A DNA stretch of 64,000 nt from Gossypium raimondii. Its lineage: Eukaryota > Streptophyta > Magnoliopsida > Malvales > Malvaceae. Below, in pieces: positions 13,101-23,554 of this stretch. How positions within the stretch are numbered: position 1 is the first letter of the stretch; every line of letters starts with the position of its first letter. The translations under genes were made by a program, and so were the position numbers. Below the pieces are notes generated by a model. It made no database searches. It saw only the letters and a program-made list of their open reading frames with translations, and had not been told where the DNA came from. Location: positions 60,521,980-60,585,979 of the forward strand of contig NC_068575.1 of assembly GCF_025698545.1 (NCBI RefSeq). The letters run 5' to 3'.

Positions 13101-16100
13101 TCTTTAACAATCTCCTGTTCTGTACTCCCTTGTTATAATTTAAAAAGGCAGCAGTGGCTGGAAGCAAGAGGCTATTGATTTTATGTCTCTGTTGCTTTGT
13201 GCTTCAGTCAGAGCTGCCTTGGTTCTTAGTGGTAGTATGGGTTCTTTCTAATTCAAAAACGAGAAAGAAAAGGAAAGAATGGGCAGATAATGTATCTCTG
13301 TTATAGTACTAGATTTTGGTTGATTCAACATTAAGAAGATAGTTGAAGTGCTGGAGAACAATGATTTATCATATAGCATTGTAGCAAATACAAGATAACA
13401 ATTTTCTGGCATTCGCTTTTATGAAGAAGCTCTAACTAAAACATTTAGTTCCTGGATGCTTCTCTAATAACATCTTTCATTTGATCCATCTTTGTAAAAA
13501 CTTCTAAACCTGAACAAGTTTTTGATTTTTCATGTTCAGTACTTTTTGGAGCTGATGAAAGTGCCACGAGTAGAGTCAAAACTAAGAGTGTTTTGTTTCA
13601 AGATTCAGTTCCGAACTCAGGTTTGGCAGTATCTCCATAGTTAATCTGATTTGATAAATTTAAAATATTATTCAATAATTAATCTCCTTCTTGTTTCTCC
13701 TTTTTCTTTTATTGAATCACTTGTTTATCCTCTGTTCTTACATTTTTTTACCATCTGCAGGTTTCTGAATTTAAAAGGAGCTTAAATATTGTAAATTCTG
13801 CATGTAATGAGGTATATCATTAATGTTGTTGATGACGGCAGTGTTTATTCGTTCTTATCTTGCAACTTTTGTATTGGTTATATAGGTACGAAATTCCCTT
13901 AAATTGAAGGATCTCATGAAGAAAATTCTCTATCTAGGAAATACATTGAACCAAGGAACTGCAAGGGGTAAGTGACATTCAATTTTTCCTTTTGGCTTCA
14001 GCCTTTGATGCTACAATTGCAGCTTATAAAAAGATTATGCAGAGAAAATATTACTAGCTAAACCACATGTAATGTATTACTAAAACCAATTAAGGTTGGC
14101 CTGTCCAGTCCTTCCATTATCTAAGAATTGGGTAATATTGAAACCGATCAAAAACCAGTTATTTATTGAACGGGTAAAAAACCAATTAATTTTTTTTCCC
14201 TTTTTCTTAAATTAAAGACCATGCCATTAAGCTAAATGCATATTATTGTTAACTATTATTATATTAACTATTTATTTTACATTAAATTAATGTTTAAACA
14301 TAAAAAATAAAATAAGAAACAATCAAACCAACTGGTTTAACCTGTGGTCCAGTTTCTTTAACATTGGCATTTATGTCCTTTAATGTCGAACTTCTACATC
14401 TATGTCTTTCATTTTGAATTTTTAGATGATAGTAATGTCAATCAATTCTTTGTCCCTTGTTATGCTACTAGTTCCTTTGTTTTGCATTTTCTTTTTCTTT
14501 TCTTTTTTGCCAAAGCCACTTGTCCCAGGTGTCATGTTTTTTATGCATTTAATGCTAATCAACTATTCAGATTTGAGGAAGTGAAAATTCTTCAACTGCT
14601 GTATGTTCCTTTAATACGAGCCTTCAAATCATTCCTGCTATACAGGTGCTGCTGTTGGGTTTAAGTTGGACAGTCTTCTAAAGCTCACAGATACACGTGC
14701 TTCTACCAGCAGGATGACGCTAATGCACTATCTTTGCAAGGTCTGGTTACTATTTTTTTCTCTCTTGGTGTTTAATTAAAGATCATTCTGTTTCTTGTAA
14801 GATCTGCCTCGATTATGTTTTACACCCAGTTTATATGTTACTTTGCTACTGGAGATTTGTTTCTGATACGAACAGAAATGGTTGATTTCAATCAAGTCTG
14901 AACTGTGTTTTTATTGTGGCTTAGGTCCTAGCTGCCAAGAAACCAGCTCTATTAGATTTTCACCTCGATTTTGTTAGCCTTGAAGCTGCAACTAAGGTTT
15001 TCATTAGTATTTTTACGTTTGAGTTTGTAGCTTGGTAACACTATGTTTAGTTTGAAGGCTTGGGTCCTTGCAGATACAATTAAAAGCTTTAGCAGAAGAA
15101 ATGCAAGCTATAATTAAGGGATTAGAAAAGGTTAAGCAGGAGCTGGCTGCCTCAGAAAATGACGGTCCTGTTTCCGAAGTTTTCCATAAGGTACATGGTT
15201 GTTTTGTTTCTTCCTTCAACATACATATGCGGTAGAATCTCGATAAATGAATATTCAATAAATTAATAAGTTCAGTTAACTAATAGAATCTCAGTCTCAG
15301 TTGAGCCAGTTTATTAATTCAAATGACAGCCTCACTAAAAGCCTAAGACTATGTTGCTCAAACTTTTCATTTTTTTGAAATACCCATGTTGAACATATGG
15401 ACATGAGCTCCAAGGATCCTCCAAATATATAGAAAACTTTAGAAAAATCGAACCATATCCATGCTGAATTCATAATTGTATCTGACATTTGCTACCAAGT
15501 CTAAGAAACATAGGCATAAGATAATATTAATATATATGTATATATTTTATAATTCTTTAGGCCCAACAAATATATAAGATAATGATTTCTAAAGAAACAT
15601 AAATGTTCATATAAAACAATAAGTAAATTTCAGTTAACAACTTTTACCTTATTGTTTAAGCTCTTCTAAAATTTAAACTTTAAAATTGTTTTTCTTTTTC
15701 TTTGTGCCTAAACCAAACTAAACCTTACTCTTAATATTTTGGAATGTACACACCGCATTCAGCGCATTCTTTTCATGTTTAGCAAGTAGTTATTTAAAGT
15801 GACTATATAATTGTCATCTCGATCTTGATCATCATCAGTAGGCCTATTTATGATCCCTTGAATAATTTATCCTTAGGTGATTCCATCACTATATCCAGTG
15901 CTTTTAGTTTATAAGTCATTCATGCATCTTAGTAAAAGAAAATAGTAATCTACATTTATAAGAATTGAAAACATAAAATTCCTTATAAATTAATAAAGAT
16001 TAACCACCAACTGAATTCTGGATTGGTTACTAGCTTCTGCATTTTTTTCGTTTTATCACTCTTTGCACGTGTAATTGCTCTATAAAATAGAACAAGAGAA

Positions 16101-17756
16101 ATGTTATGTAAACATGCCATAGCCCTAAAATTGGGTTTAGCGAATAAAGAACCATCGTACAAGTTTATGATTGTCACACAAGGGGTTATTGCTAATATAG
16201 TGGAATACTAAGAAAATAATGTGGCTAGAAATGATACTTCCCTTTTTTGAAAGATCCTTCAGTTAATGTTCCCTGAGTCCTGATCTATACATGGTAGTCC
16301 TCCTTTCCAATTGAAACGTCACCAGGCTTCATATAATCATTATCTGATGCAGTGGAGTGAGCATTTGTTATGGCCTTGCAATCTACATCAAAACCTACCT
16401 AATGCTTTTTATTTTTCAAGGGAATAGTTTCATTGTTCTAAGATTTTCCCTTTTCTTTTACCATTTTAGACATTAAAGGAATTCGTTAGTGGTGCTGAAG
16501 CGGAGGCAGCATCTGTAACAAATCTATACTCTACGACGGTAATTTGCCAACTTTTTACATTTTCGTTCATATGTCATCTAATGTTCTCCTTCTCCTTTGA
16601 TTATTGTCTTCAATAAATTTTTTGACCTTTTTGGTGGACAGGGTAGAAATGCAGATGCACTTGCACTCTATTTTGGTGAGGATCCTGCCCGATGCCCATT
16701 TGAGCAAGGTATATTGTGGATGTAATACCTTCCATACATGTTATGCCTGAGTGGTTATTTACAATGAGCATTACAAGAATGTTAAGGGAAAGGATTTTGA
16801 CTCATCTTTCTTCCTTTCTTCTTCAATATTTGAACCCCAATTCAATGCTTCTTTCTTTTTCCTTTTCTCCGATCAATTTGGAAAAAGGATCGGTCGTCAT
16901 ATAGTTAGTGAACCAAATGTTCCAGCAAGTTGTCTTGTTAGGGCCAAAACTGAAGGAAAATTTACTGGAAGAAGTAAAAAGATGAGGATGGACTGTCTAG
17001 AGAAAGATAAAAGCAAATTTGTGATTGAATTTAGAGTGTTTATATTTTTTAGGGAGGTCAAATACTTGTTAAAGTATGAGAAAGTCTAAAAGTGGATAGT
17101 TTTGGAAAATATTTCCATTATTCACACCCAGATTGACTCTAACTGTGATCAATAAAACAAGTCAAATATGCAAAAAAAAAAAAAAAAAATTGAGAAAAGG
17201 GTTCCTAACTTAACAAATAGTTAAAAGCCAATTGAAAGTAGTTGTTTAGTTTCTTTATGAAACTAGAAAACTAGGGTTTCCTGAACTTTTATTTATCTTA
17301 TTTCAGTGGTCATATATAGAGGAAATGTATATTTGGTTAAAATGGAGGAAATGGCTTAATGGTACAACCGACTTGTACATAATGGTTTTATGTTGAAATA
17401 AACTCATGATTTTACATCATCAACTTTTAAAGTGTTAGATTAAAAGAAAAAAAATTCCCAACACTGTTCTTTTGCTCTGTAATCAGATTCTGTTCAGTAG
17501 TCATGCATTAGTCTTTATCATAGTTACGATTTCGGTTATTTCAATCTAAATTAACATATTCCTTCATGGTATACTGATTTTACGTGGTGATTTGAAGTTG
17601 AATTGGTCCAATGCAGTTACTTCAACACTCTTAAATTTTGTGAGGTTGTTTCGAAAAGCACACGAAGAGAATGTAAAGGAGGCTGAAGCGGAGCAGAAGA
17701 AAGCCGAGAAGGAGGCTGAAACAGAGAAGAGTAAGGGAAAGCAGGAAGCGGAATAG
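4164..17756 (+). CDS. Class II formin (PTEN-like domain, giant FH1, FH2), 17 coding exons
   Basis: Actin-nucleating formin of the plant class II type (AtFH13/14/18/20 group), predicted at 2,270 residues. Exons: 4164-4236, 4819-5522, 5601-5822, 5909-10617, 10796-10913, 11199-11270, 11691-11789, 11926-11967, 13540-13620, 13761-13811, 13886-13967, 14646-14740, 14925-14996, 15074-15190, 16470-16538, 16642-16708, 17617-17756. All junctions are GT-AG and keep one frame. Residues 1-340 form the PTEN-like phosphatase/C2 region (MALFRRLFYRKPPDRLLEIS, DYPRQYEGCPLLP). Its active-site loop reads HCERGGWP, without the arginine of CX5R, so no phosphatase activity is expected; in the family this region binds membrane lipids. 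Residues 370-490 are acidic with a triplicated unit. Residues about 745-1850 are the proline-rich FH1. FH2 starts at LKPLHWSKV (about 1875) and contains GNTLNQGTARG (about 2075). The tail is a charged Glu/Lys helix. Exon 4 could start at 5879 instead of 5909, but VVFMD fits the family better. Family identity is very sure; which paralog is not. Confidence 0.93.
6092..6370 (+). repeat. Three tandem 93-bp units coding for an acidic 31-residue repeat
   Basis: Units begin at 6092, 6185 and 6278 with CTGGATGGAAAGGTGGATTA and encode LDGKVDYDSQIVHENKPEQK followed by DILREDVDPH. They are nearly identical. A shorter run of related DGKVD motifs (GKVDVLDGKVDALDGKVD) precedes them from about 6058. The repeats lie in the formin linker between the C2 domain and FH1. 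The close match between units suggests recent in-frame expansion. Confidence 0.92.
7140..10460 (+). repeat. Degenerate proline-rich FH1 repeat array of the formin
   Basis: About 1,100 codons of exon 4 consist of polyproline tracts separated by short serine/threonine-rich spacers such as SMSSTP, LMTSAP and SISSTP. From about 7980 to 9960 the units are 30-60 bp variants of PPPPSPPPPSISSTP. From about 10240 to 10400 they change to GGGAPPPPPPP units, the usual profilin-binding form next to FH2. Frame is kept throughout. Long open frames on the opposite strand here are by-products of C-rich codons. Confidence 0.9.
8750..8917 (+). repeat. 84-bp near-identical tandem duplication inside FH1
   Basis: The block encoding SPPFSTTIASSPPSPPPPPM and then CSTPLPP occurs at 8750 and again at 8834. 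The DNA match is almost exact, unlike the surrounding older units. This marks one recent 28-codon expansion step in the FH1 array. Confidence 0.85.
12130..12245 (+). mobile_element. tRNA-derived SINE-like insertion in formin intron 8
   Basis: An A-box-like TAGCTCAGTGG (12157-12167) is followed 31 bp later by a B-box-like GGATTCAAGTCC (12199-12210), the layout of an RNA polymerase III internal promoter. The stretch does not fold into a proper tRNA by eye and lies in the 1.57-kb intron 11968-13539. A tRNA-derived SINE head is the best reading; the exact ends are uncertain. Confidence 0.6.
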
Positions 17757-19183
17757 TCCAGGATCAGTTTCTCTAATCCTACAAAGGTAATATTGCCCTT
17801 GTATAGCAGCTGATGTCTGTGCCAAAGAGTTCACCTGAATGGCAGGAAATGCTGCTTTTGAGGGCTGATGAAATGATGATGCCTGCCTTCGGAGATGTTG
17901 TAAATGAGGCAAGGACCTTGACCAGGAAGCTTGCAGGCCTCGAACTTTGCATGAGGCTTCAGGGACATTTTCTATGGTAAGATGCTCAATCCCATTATTG
18001 TTGAATGATCGATGAAACTTTCGGAGTAGATGTCCCATGGACCAAGCTTCGAAGCCGAGTGGTTATGATCACAACCGAGCAGTGGAGGTTCTCAGTGCAA
18101 GTTATCAAGGTCAGTGCAATGACACTTCTAGCATTAATCCAATGCTTGGCGGTGTTAGGCGATCTCTTTTCAGCTTCCACCATTCATTTATTGTATTTTC
18201 TTCAGCACCAGAGAGCGGATGTGGGACATTAAACCCCTGAAAATCCTTACTGTACCATGACAAAGTGTAGGTGTACAAAGCTCTAACCACACACAGAGTA
18301 AGCATCCAATTCATTTTTCTTGTAACATAAATCATTTTTTTGTTTTTTCATTTTAGTTCTTTTTTCTCCTGGAAAAAAGATGGAGATTTTTTTGACAGTA
18401 GCCAATCATAGAAAAGAGATTGTATAGGGTGTTAGATTTTAGAAATGAGAAGAAATTAGAAGACAGGCATTCTTAGTGTAATTGTAATATAGCATCAAAA
18501 TCTTGCTGTCCATTTTAAACAGCTTTGATATTCTTTCATTTGATTTGATTCCTCAATCACGAAAATATATCACGAAAATTGCTTGCTTGTTCTTTAGCCG
18601 TTCTCCATTTGCTGAAAGTTACCTTTTTAGAGGTGTTTTTACCAGCTTTTGGGTTTTGGCTTTATAATGAGTGAATAAGTAAAAATAAGATAAATTTTAA
18701 GTGTATTTATTAGTAAAAAGAAATGAGATGAGAAAAATAAGACAATATTTTTCATCTTAATGTATGAAAGAAAAAATGGAGCTATGTAAGTTAATTTAAA
18801 ATGATGTATTTTTCAAGACATTTATTTTTATTTATACTAAAAATTATATATTTATTTCTTTTCTTTTCTTTGTCACTCCACTAAACAAAGTGAACAATCA
18901 AAACAATTATCATTTAAAAATGTGAAAGGATGATTGATTCTAATTATAACTGTTGATATGGTATTAATTTTAAAAACAAGTTAAAAGAGAATTAAATATA
19001 TATATTTCCTTTCCTACAACAAAAATGAATCATTGATCATATAATTGCTTCAATGAATTTATATTTGCAGTATTCTTATATTTCTCTTTCTTTGAATACT
19101 CAAGAAAAAGACTTTGATGATTCCAGAAATAGACTGTTTCTTCCAATCGGTTTTGAAAAAAGCTCTCCCAACATTTATTTTCT
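17757..19183 (+). other. Formin 3' UTR and spacer
   Basis: The formin stop is TAG at 17754-17756. Moderately GC-rich sequence continues to about 18300, and some of it looks exon-like (17800-18240), so the 3' UTR may be long and might contain an intron starting near GTAATATT at 17788. AT-rich sequence follows from about 18560 to the next gene's stop codon. I see no further coding region. Confidence 0.5.
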
Positions 19184-20119
19184 TCATTCTTCCATGATTT
19201 CAATCCTGTAAGAACATGTACCTTGTTGATCTATCAACCAACCAGTTTTGCAGCTTTTGAAGAACATAAAACTCACAATAGTATCAACAACAACAAAAAC
19301 GGAGTACAAATAAGCAATTAAAATCCCTTCTAAAGCCATTGGAAAACCAGTTAAACCACCAGCACCATCATAAGCTCTCACAACACGACAATGGAACAAT
19401 GCTTCAATGGCTGCCAGGGCCAAGTTTACAACCACCGCCAACGTTAAACCAGTCAAAGTCCTCCCTCTCAACAAAACACAAGCTTTTAGAATCGCTAAAA
19501 AACCACTGTGTTCTTCCATTGCAGATGAAACCAAAGCTAAGTTGCAGATTATAAAGGCATTAGCAACGATGAATGAATAAAGAAGAAACCCTGAAACTAA
19601 CACGAAAAGGATCCATTGTGAAGATGATGAGAACCCAAACCCTTCAAAGAGATTAAAAGCAAAGAACAGCAACGAAAAAGCTGTTGAATTTGCTGAGATA
19701 AGGAAAATGAAATTACAGACATGGGTGATAAGAAGAGGCTTGTAATAAAGAGATAAAACTGAAACCAAATCTGGTTTTTGTTGGTTTAAAAGATGAAAAA
19801 CATAAGATTTAGTGATGAGGAAGAAAGAAAAAGTGAAAGGAAGAACAAAGATTGATGACGAAATGGTTTGGGAAAGCTTGGAAATGAGAAGTGTGAAGAG
19901 ATATTGTGATGAAAGTGGGAACCCCATAGCTTGAGAAATAGCTTTCAACTGACTGTGAATTGATGGTAAAACATGGGAAGATGGGATAAAGAGTTGGGAG
20001 AGAAGAAGGTAAGATGAATAAGGGAAAGCAAGGATGGCAGCCATTGCTGTCAAGTGTTGATAGCTTTGAAAGAATGTGTAAATTGATGTTCTTAAGATGT
20101 TGCTTGTTTCCTTCTCCAT
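19184..20119 (-). CDS. Intronless multi-pass membrane protein, function unknown
   Basis: A single exon of 311 residues starts MEKETSNILRTSIYTFFQSY. By eye there are about six long hydrophobic segments: near residues 24-45, 85-105, 125-155, 163-195, 220-240 and 262-290. The C-terminus is short and polar (SCKTGWLIDQQGTCSYRIEI). Moderately conserved-looking residues include LLRGRTLTGL and FFKSCKTGW. It resembles the intronless plant 'transmembrane protein' families of unknown role (At1g31130/At4g19950 type), but I assign that only tentatively. The upstream in-frame region has no better start. It faces the formin tail to tail, which need not mean shared function. Confidence 0.8.
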   Translation of the reverse strand: MEKETSNILRTSIYTFFQSYQHLTAMAAILAFPYSSYLLLSQLFIPSSHVLPSIHSQLKAISQAMGFPLSSQYLFTLLISKLSQTISSSIFVLPFTFSFFLITKSYVFHLLNQQKPDLVSVLSLYYKPLLITHVCNFIFLISANSTAFSLLFFAFNLFEGFGFSSSSQWILFVLVSGFLLYSFIVANAFIICNLALVSSAMEEHSGFLAILKACVLLRGRTLTGLTLAVVVNLALAAIEALFHCRVVRAYDGAGGLTGFPMALEGILIAYLYSVFVVVDTIVSFMFFKSCKTGWLIDQQGTCSYRIEIMEE

Positions 20120-22140
20120 TTTGAGTTGTGTATTTGTTTTTTGCCATTGTTCTCAGTTTTATCATATAATGTGTATACACACACCAAAGGCTTCAATCTT
20201 TTTCTCCTCTTTTTAAGTTTTCGTGAAATTGGTGTGTTTTGGACTTTTTCTTTGGAAGGTAAAAAGTGTTTTTTCAATGAATAAGATTGGTTAACAAAAA
20301 TTTCCAACAAACCATTTTACTATTTGTATTCTATCTCGAAACTCTGTCCGATACTTAAAAGATTTTGAATAAAAAAATTAAATTAAAAAATAAATTCAGA
20401 TAAAAATTATGTTGAATAGGAATTGAGTTAAAGGTTTAATATTCAAAATTTCAATTTGATTCAACCCTAACAGTGCTATTTAGAAAAATTAGTTAAAAAT
20501 AATATATCTAGAAAAATGTTTTTGATAAAATATTATGTCGAATATTAGTCCACCTCAAGTTTTATTATTTAAAGTTTGAGATCAATTTGACTCGGATTAT
20601 ATTCGAGTGTACAAAATGTTATTTTTTATTTTATATCTTATGTAATTTTCATCACGTGTAAACTAAATACACTATAATGTAAATATTAAAAAGTATATCA
20701 AGTAGTTTATATTTATTTAATAAGAAAATAATATATATAATCAAAAATATTAAATAAAAATAAAATATTGTTTTAAAATAAATTTAAATTACAAATATTA
20801 GTAAATTGGGATAAAAATTGAGACTAATCCCCAACTAATCAACATCTCTACAATTATATAATTTCATCTCCAAATCAACCCCTAAAAGTTATTGATTAAA
20901 ATTTGCATATATAATTGAGTAGGGCCAACGTGGTCAGTGACTGTTTCTTTGCTTTCAAGAAAATAAAGAATAATAACTCAGAAAAAAGAAAGAAAAACTT
21001 AAATGCCAAGATATTATGATACGAAAATGCATTAAGATATGTGAAAAATAATATACACGAATTTATTAAAATATATTATAGTAATTAACTAAGTAAATTG
21101 AACATATATAACTAATATGCACATTATAGTTGAAATTATTAATAATAGCATAGAATTTTATTAAATAAAATTTATTTAAGGTTTATACTTTAAAGAATAG
21201 TTGCTTAAGTTGGAAGGAATAATATGCAATAAAGAATGATAGTTTCATAGCCATAGGTGAAAGGTCAAAATGATTTATTATGTGATTTTCTAACTTTTTT
21301 GTTAATAAATAATTATATTAATCAATGAACTAATTAGCGGATAAAGACGAATTCAGGTTATTGTCCCTTCACCATAATTAATTAATTATTTTTAACAAAA
21401 ATTTAAGTATTTAAGTTAATATAAATTCACAAACATAATTATTGATATTGAAATAAAATAATCAAGCTCATCGCCAAGCCTAATTGAGTAATTTAGCTTG
21501 AGCTTTAAAGATATCTCTATGATGCTCTATCATGTGTTCTCATATATGGATTGAATCCAATCCATCAATTTTAATCTAAATTATTTCGTTTTTTAATCCA
21601 TTTGTTCTCTATTCAGTTATATATTTGTAATTACACTTGAAAATAATAATTAATGTTAACTTTTTACTTTTCAGAAAAAAATGGCATTTACTTTGTATTT
21701 TAAAATTAATTAGGTGAAATTTCATAATTAACTAATATCATTAATAATTAATTTTCATCAAATCAACCTTAAATCTAAAAAGAATACACTCATCCAATTA
21801 TATTAACAAATTAAACAAAGTTACAATTCACACTAAATTTATTTTATTAATAAAATTATGAAAATTTACCAATTAACTTCATTAAATCCACCCTAAAATC
21901 TAAAATAAACACTAAAATTTAACATTATTATCTTTGAACGCCAAAATGCAAACTTTTGTCATTATAATAGCAATCGCATTGTAAGGGAAAAAAACATAAA
22001 AAACACAACTACCATATTAAAAAAAATTTCTTACTCAGTTACCAAATAATGATTAAACCTAAAGAGATAATAATCCCAATAAAGACATGTACAAAAGATT
22101 AGCAAAAATGCTTTAAATAAAAATGGTATTTCCCTACATA
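20120..22140. other. Promoter of the membrane-protein gene, then AT-rich spacer
   Basis: The minus-strand promoter of the 19184-20119 gene should lie in roughly 20120-20350. The rest is very AT-rich and has no coding signal. The segment 21700-21955 matches a dispersed repeat also present at 46095-46325 (listed separately). Confidence 0.6.
21700..21955 (+). repeat. Dispersed AT-rich repeat, copy A
   Basis: Shared landmarks with 46095-46325, in the same order and strand, are TTTTCATCAAATCAACC, ACAATTCACAC or ACAATTAACAC, TATGAAAATT or CATGAAAATT, CCTAAAA and TTATTATCTTT. The copies have diverged with small gaps. The 46-kb copy forms the right arm of a larger inverted-repeat element, so this one is probably a solo arm or related MITE. 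Confidence 0.6.
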
Positions 22141-23554
22141 AATACAAAGTCCTATTGCCTTTTGTACAATTCTCAGGGCTTTAACAATGGCATGTCTCAA
22201 ATCAAATGGTTAATATTCTACATATCTCTTCAACAAAGAACAACAGAGTGGTAAAAACTAAAACTAACCCCAAAAGGTAAAAATAAGAAAAAGGGGAAAA
22301 AATGATACAAGAACATCAGAAAATGCACATCAGCAGCATAAATCCCTATTACATCACATTCAGTCTTTTTTTTTTTCTTTTTCTTTTCAGAAATCAGAGG
22401 ACTTAAAGCAATTTCAAGCCAGAAATATCATCATACACAACATCGGTTTCGGCTTTGGTTTCATTCGAGTGCTAATTAACTAAAACATAAAATGGGAGAA
22501 GCAAAAATAAAAATAAAAAAATAAATAAAAAGCATGAGTTTCACTTCTACATGAATGCTGCTGGCAAAAGGAAAAACACCCATCTTACTGTCTCTCTCGA
22601 ATTTTAGAATGCTGTGATCATTCTCCATACCCAAGACGCCGTCTTTTTACTGAACAGCTTCAAATCTCAAATACCCTTCAAGCTATAAATCAAATAAATG
22701 AGCAACATTTGCAGTTAGGAACCATGTTCTTAAGAGTATATCAGACTATATATAATAACAGTAATTGCCTTTGCACCAAAAGTAAACTTGAGAAATGCAC
22801 GATAAAATAAGGTTTTGTAGTTGACACCAGAATAATAGTTGCTTCATTTTAACTGAATTAACAAATGTACGCAAGCATACAGCAAAAACCACACATATAA
22901 GCAAATCTGCAACTAAATCTCAGAAAAGATAAGTTGGGAATCTTACAGCCATAATATGCAATCAACAATGCATAAAAAGATGAGCAATAACCAATAATTA
23001 CCTAATTATGTATTAAAACGACTAGGCACGGGCGTTAAATCTTGTAGGTTGGTAGAAACGCATGAAATACAAGAGAACTACAACAATAAGCATAGTAGAA
23101 ATCAAAATTGGTGTGTAAAGATGCTAATAAAGAACATCATTACATAAATCTCAGCTAGCCTACAGCATCATTTTGAGATCTTCAACGATTAAGATACATG
23201 ACTACAAGTACAGAACCGAATGAGCAATTTTGAACATCAACAATCCCACAAATTCAGAGATGAAACTTCAACGATTATTTTATGGTTACTGAACGTTCGG
23301 ATAATATGATGAGGAAAACATGGTCAAGGAACTTACTTCTTCCGTGAAAAATTGAGACCATGCTCCATGCGAATAGGAGCAGTGAACAAATTCAGGCACT
23401 GTACGAAGAATGGTTATGAAATGATGACCACAGGACCACCAGCTGAGAGAGACATCAAAAGTGAATGATTGAACCTAAGGTTTCGGCAGTTACTAATTCT
23501 TTTTTTTTATTATTTTTTAAGAGGAAGCTTCTGCTATAAGAGGCATCAAATAAG
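22141..23554 (-). other. Probable 3' UTR of the CPSF6-like gene
   Basis: This moderately AT-rich stretch without open frames follows the CPSF6-like stop codon. Splice-like signals occur on the minus strand, such as GTAAGTTCC near 23335, which suggests an alternatively spliced or intron-containing 3' UTR. That is inference only; the polyadenylation site was not located. Confidence 0.4.
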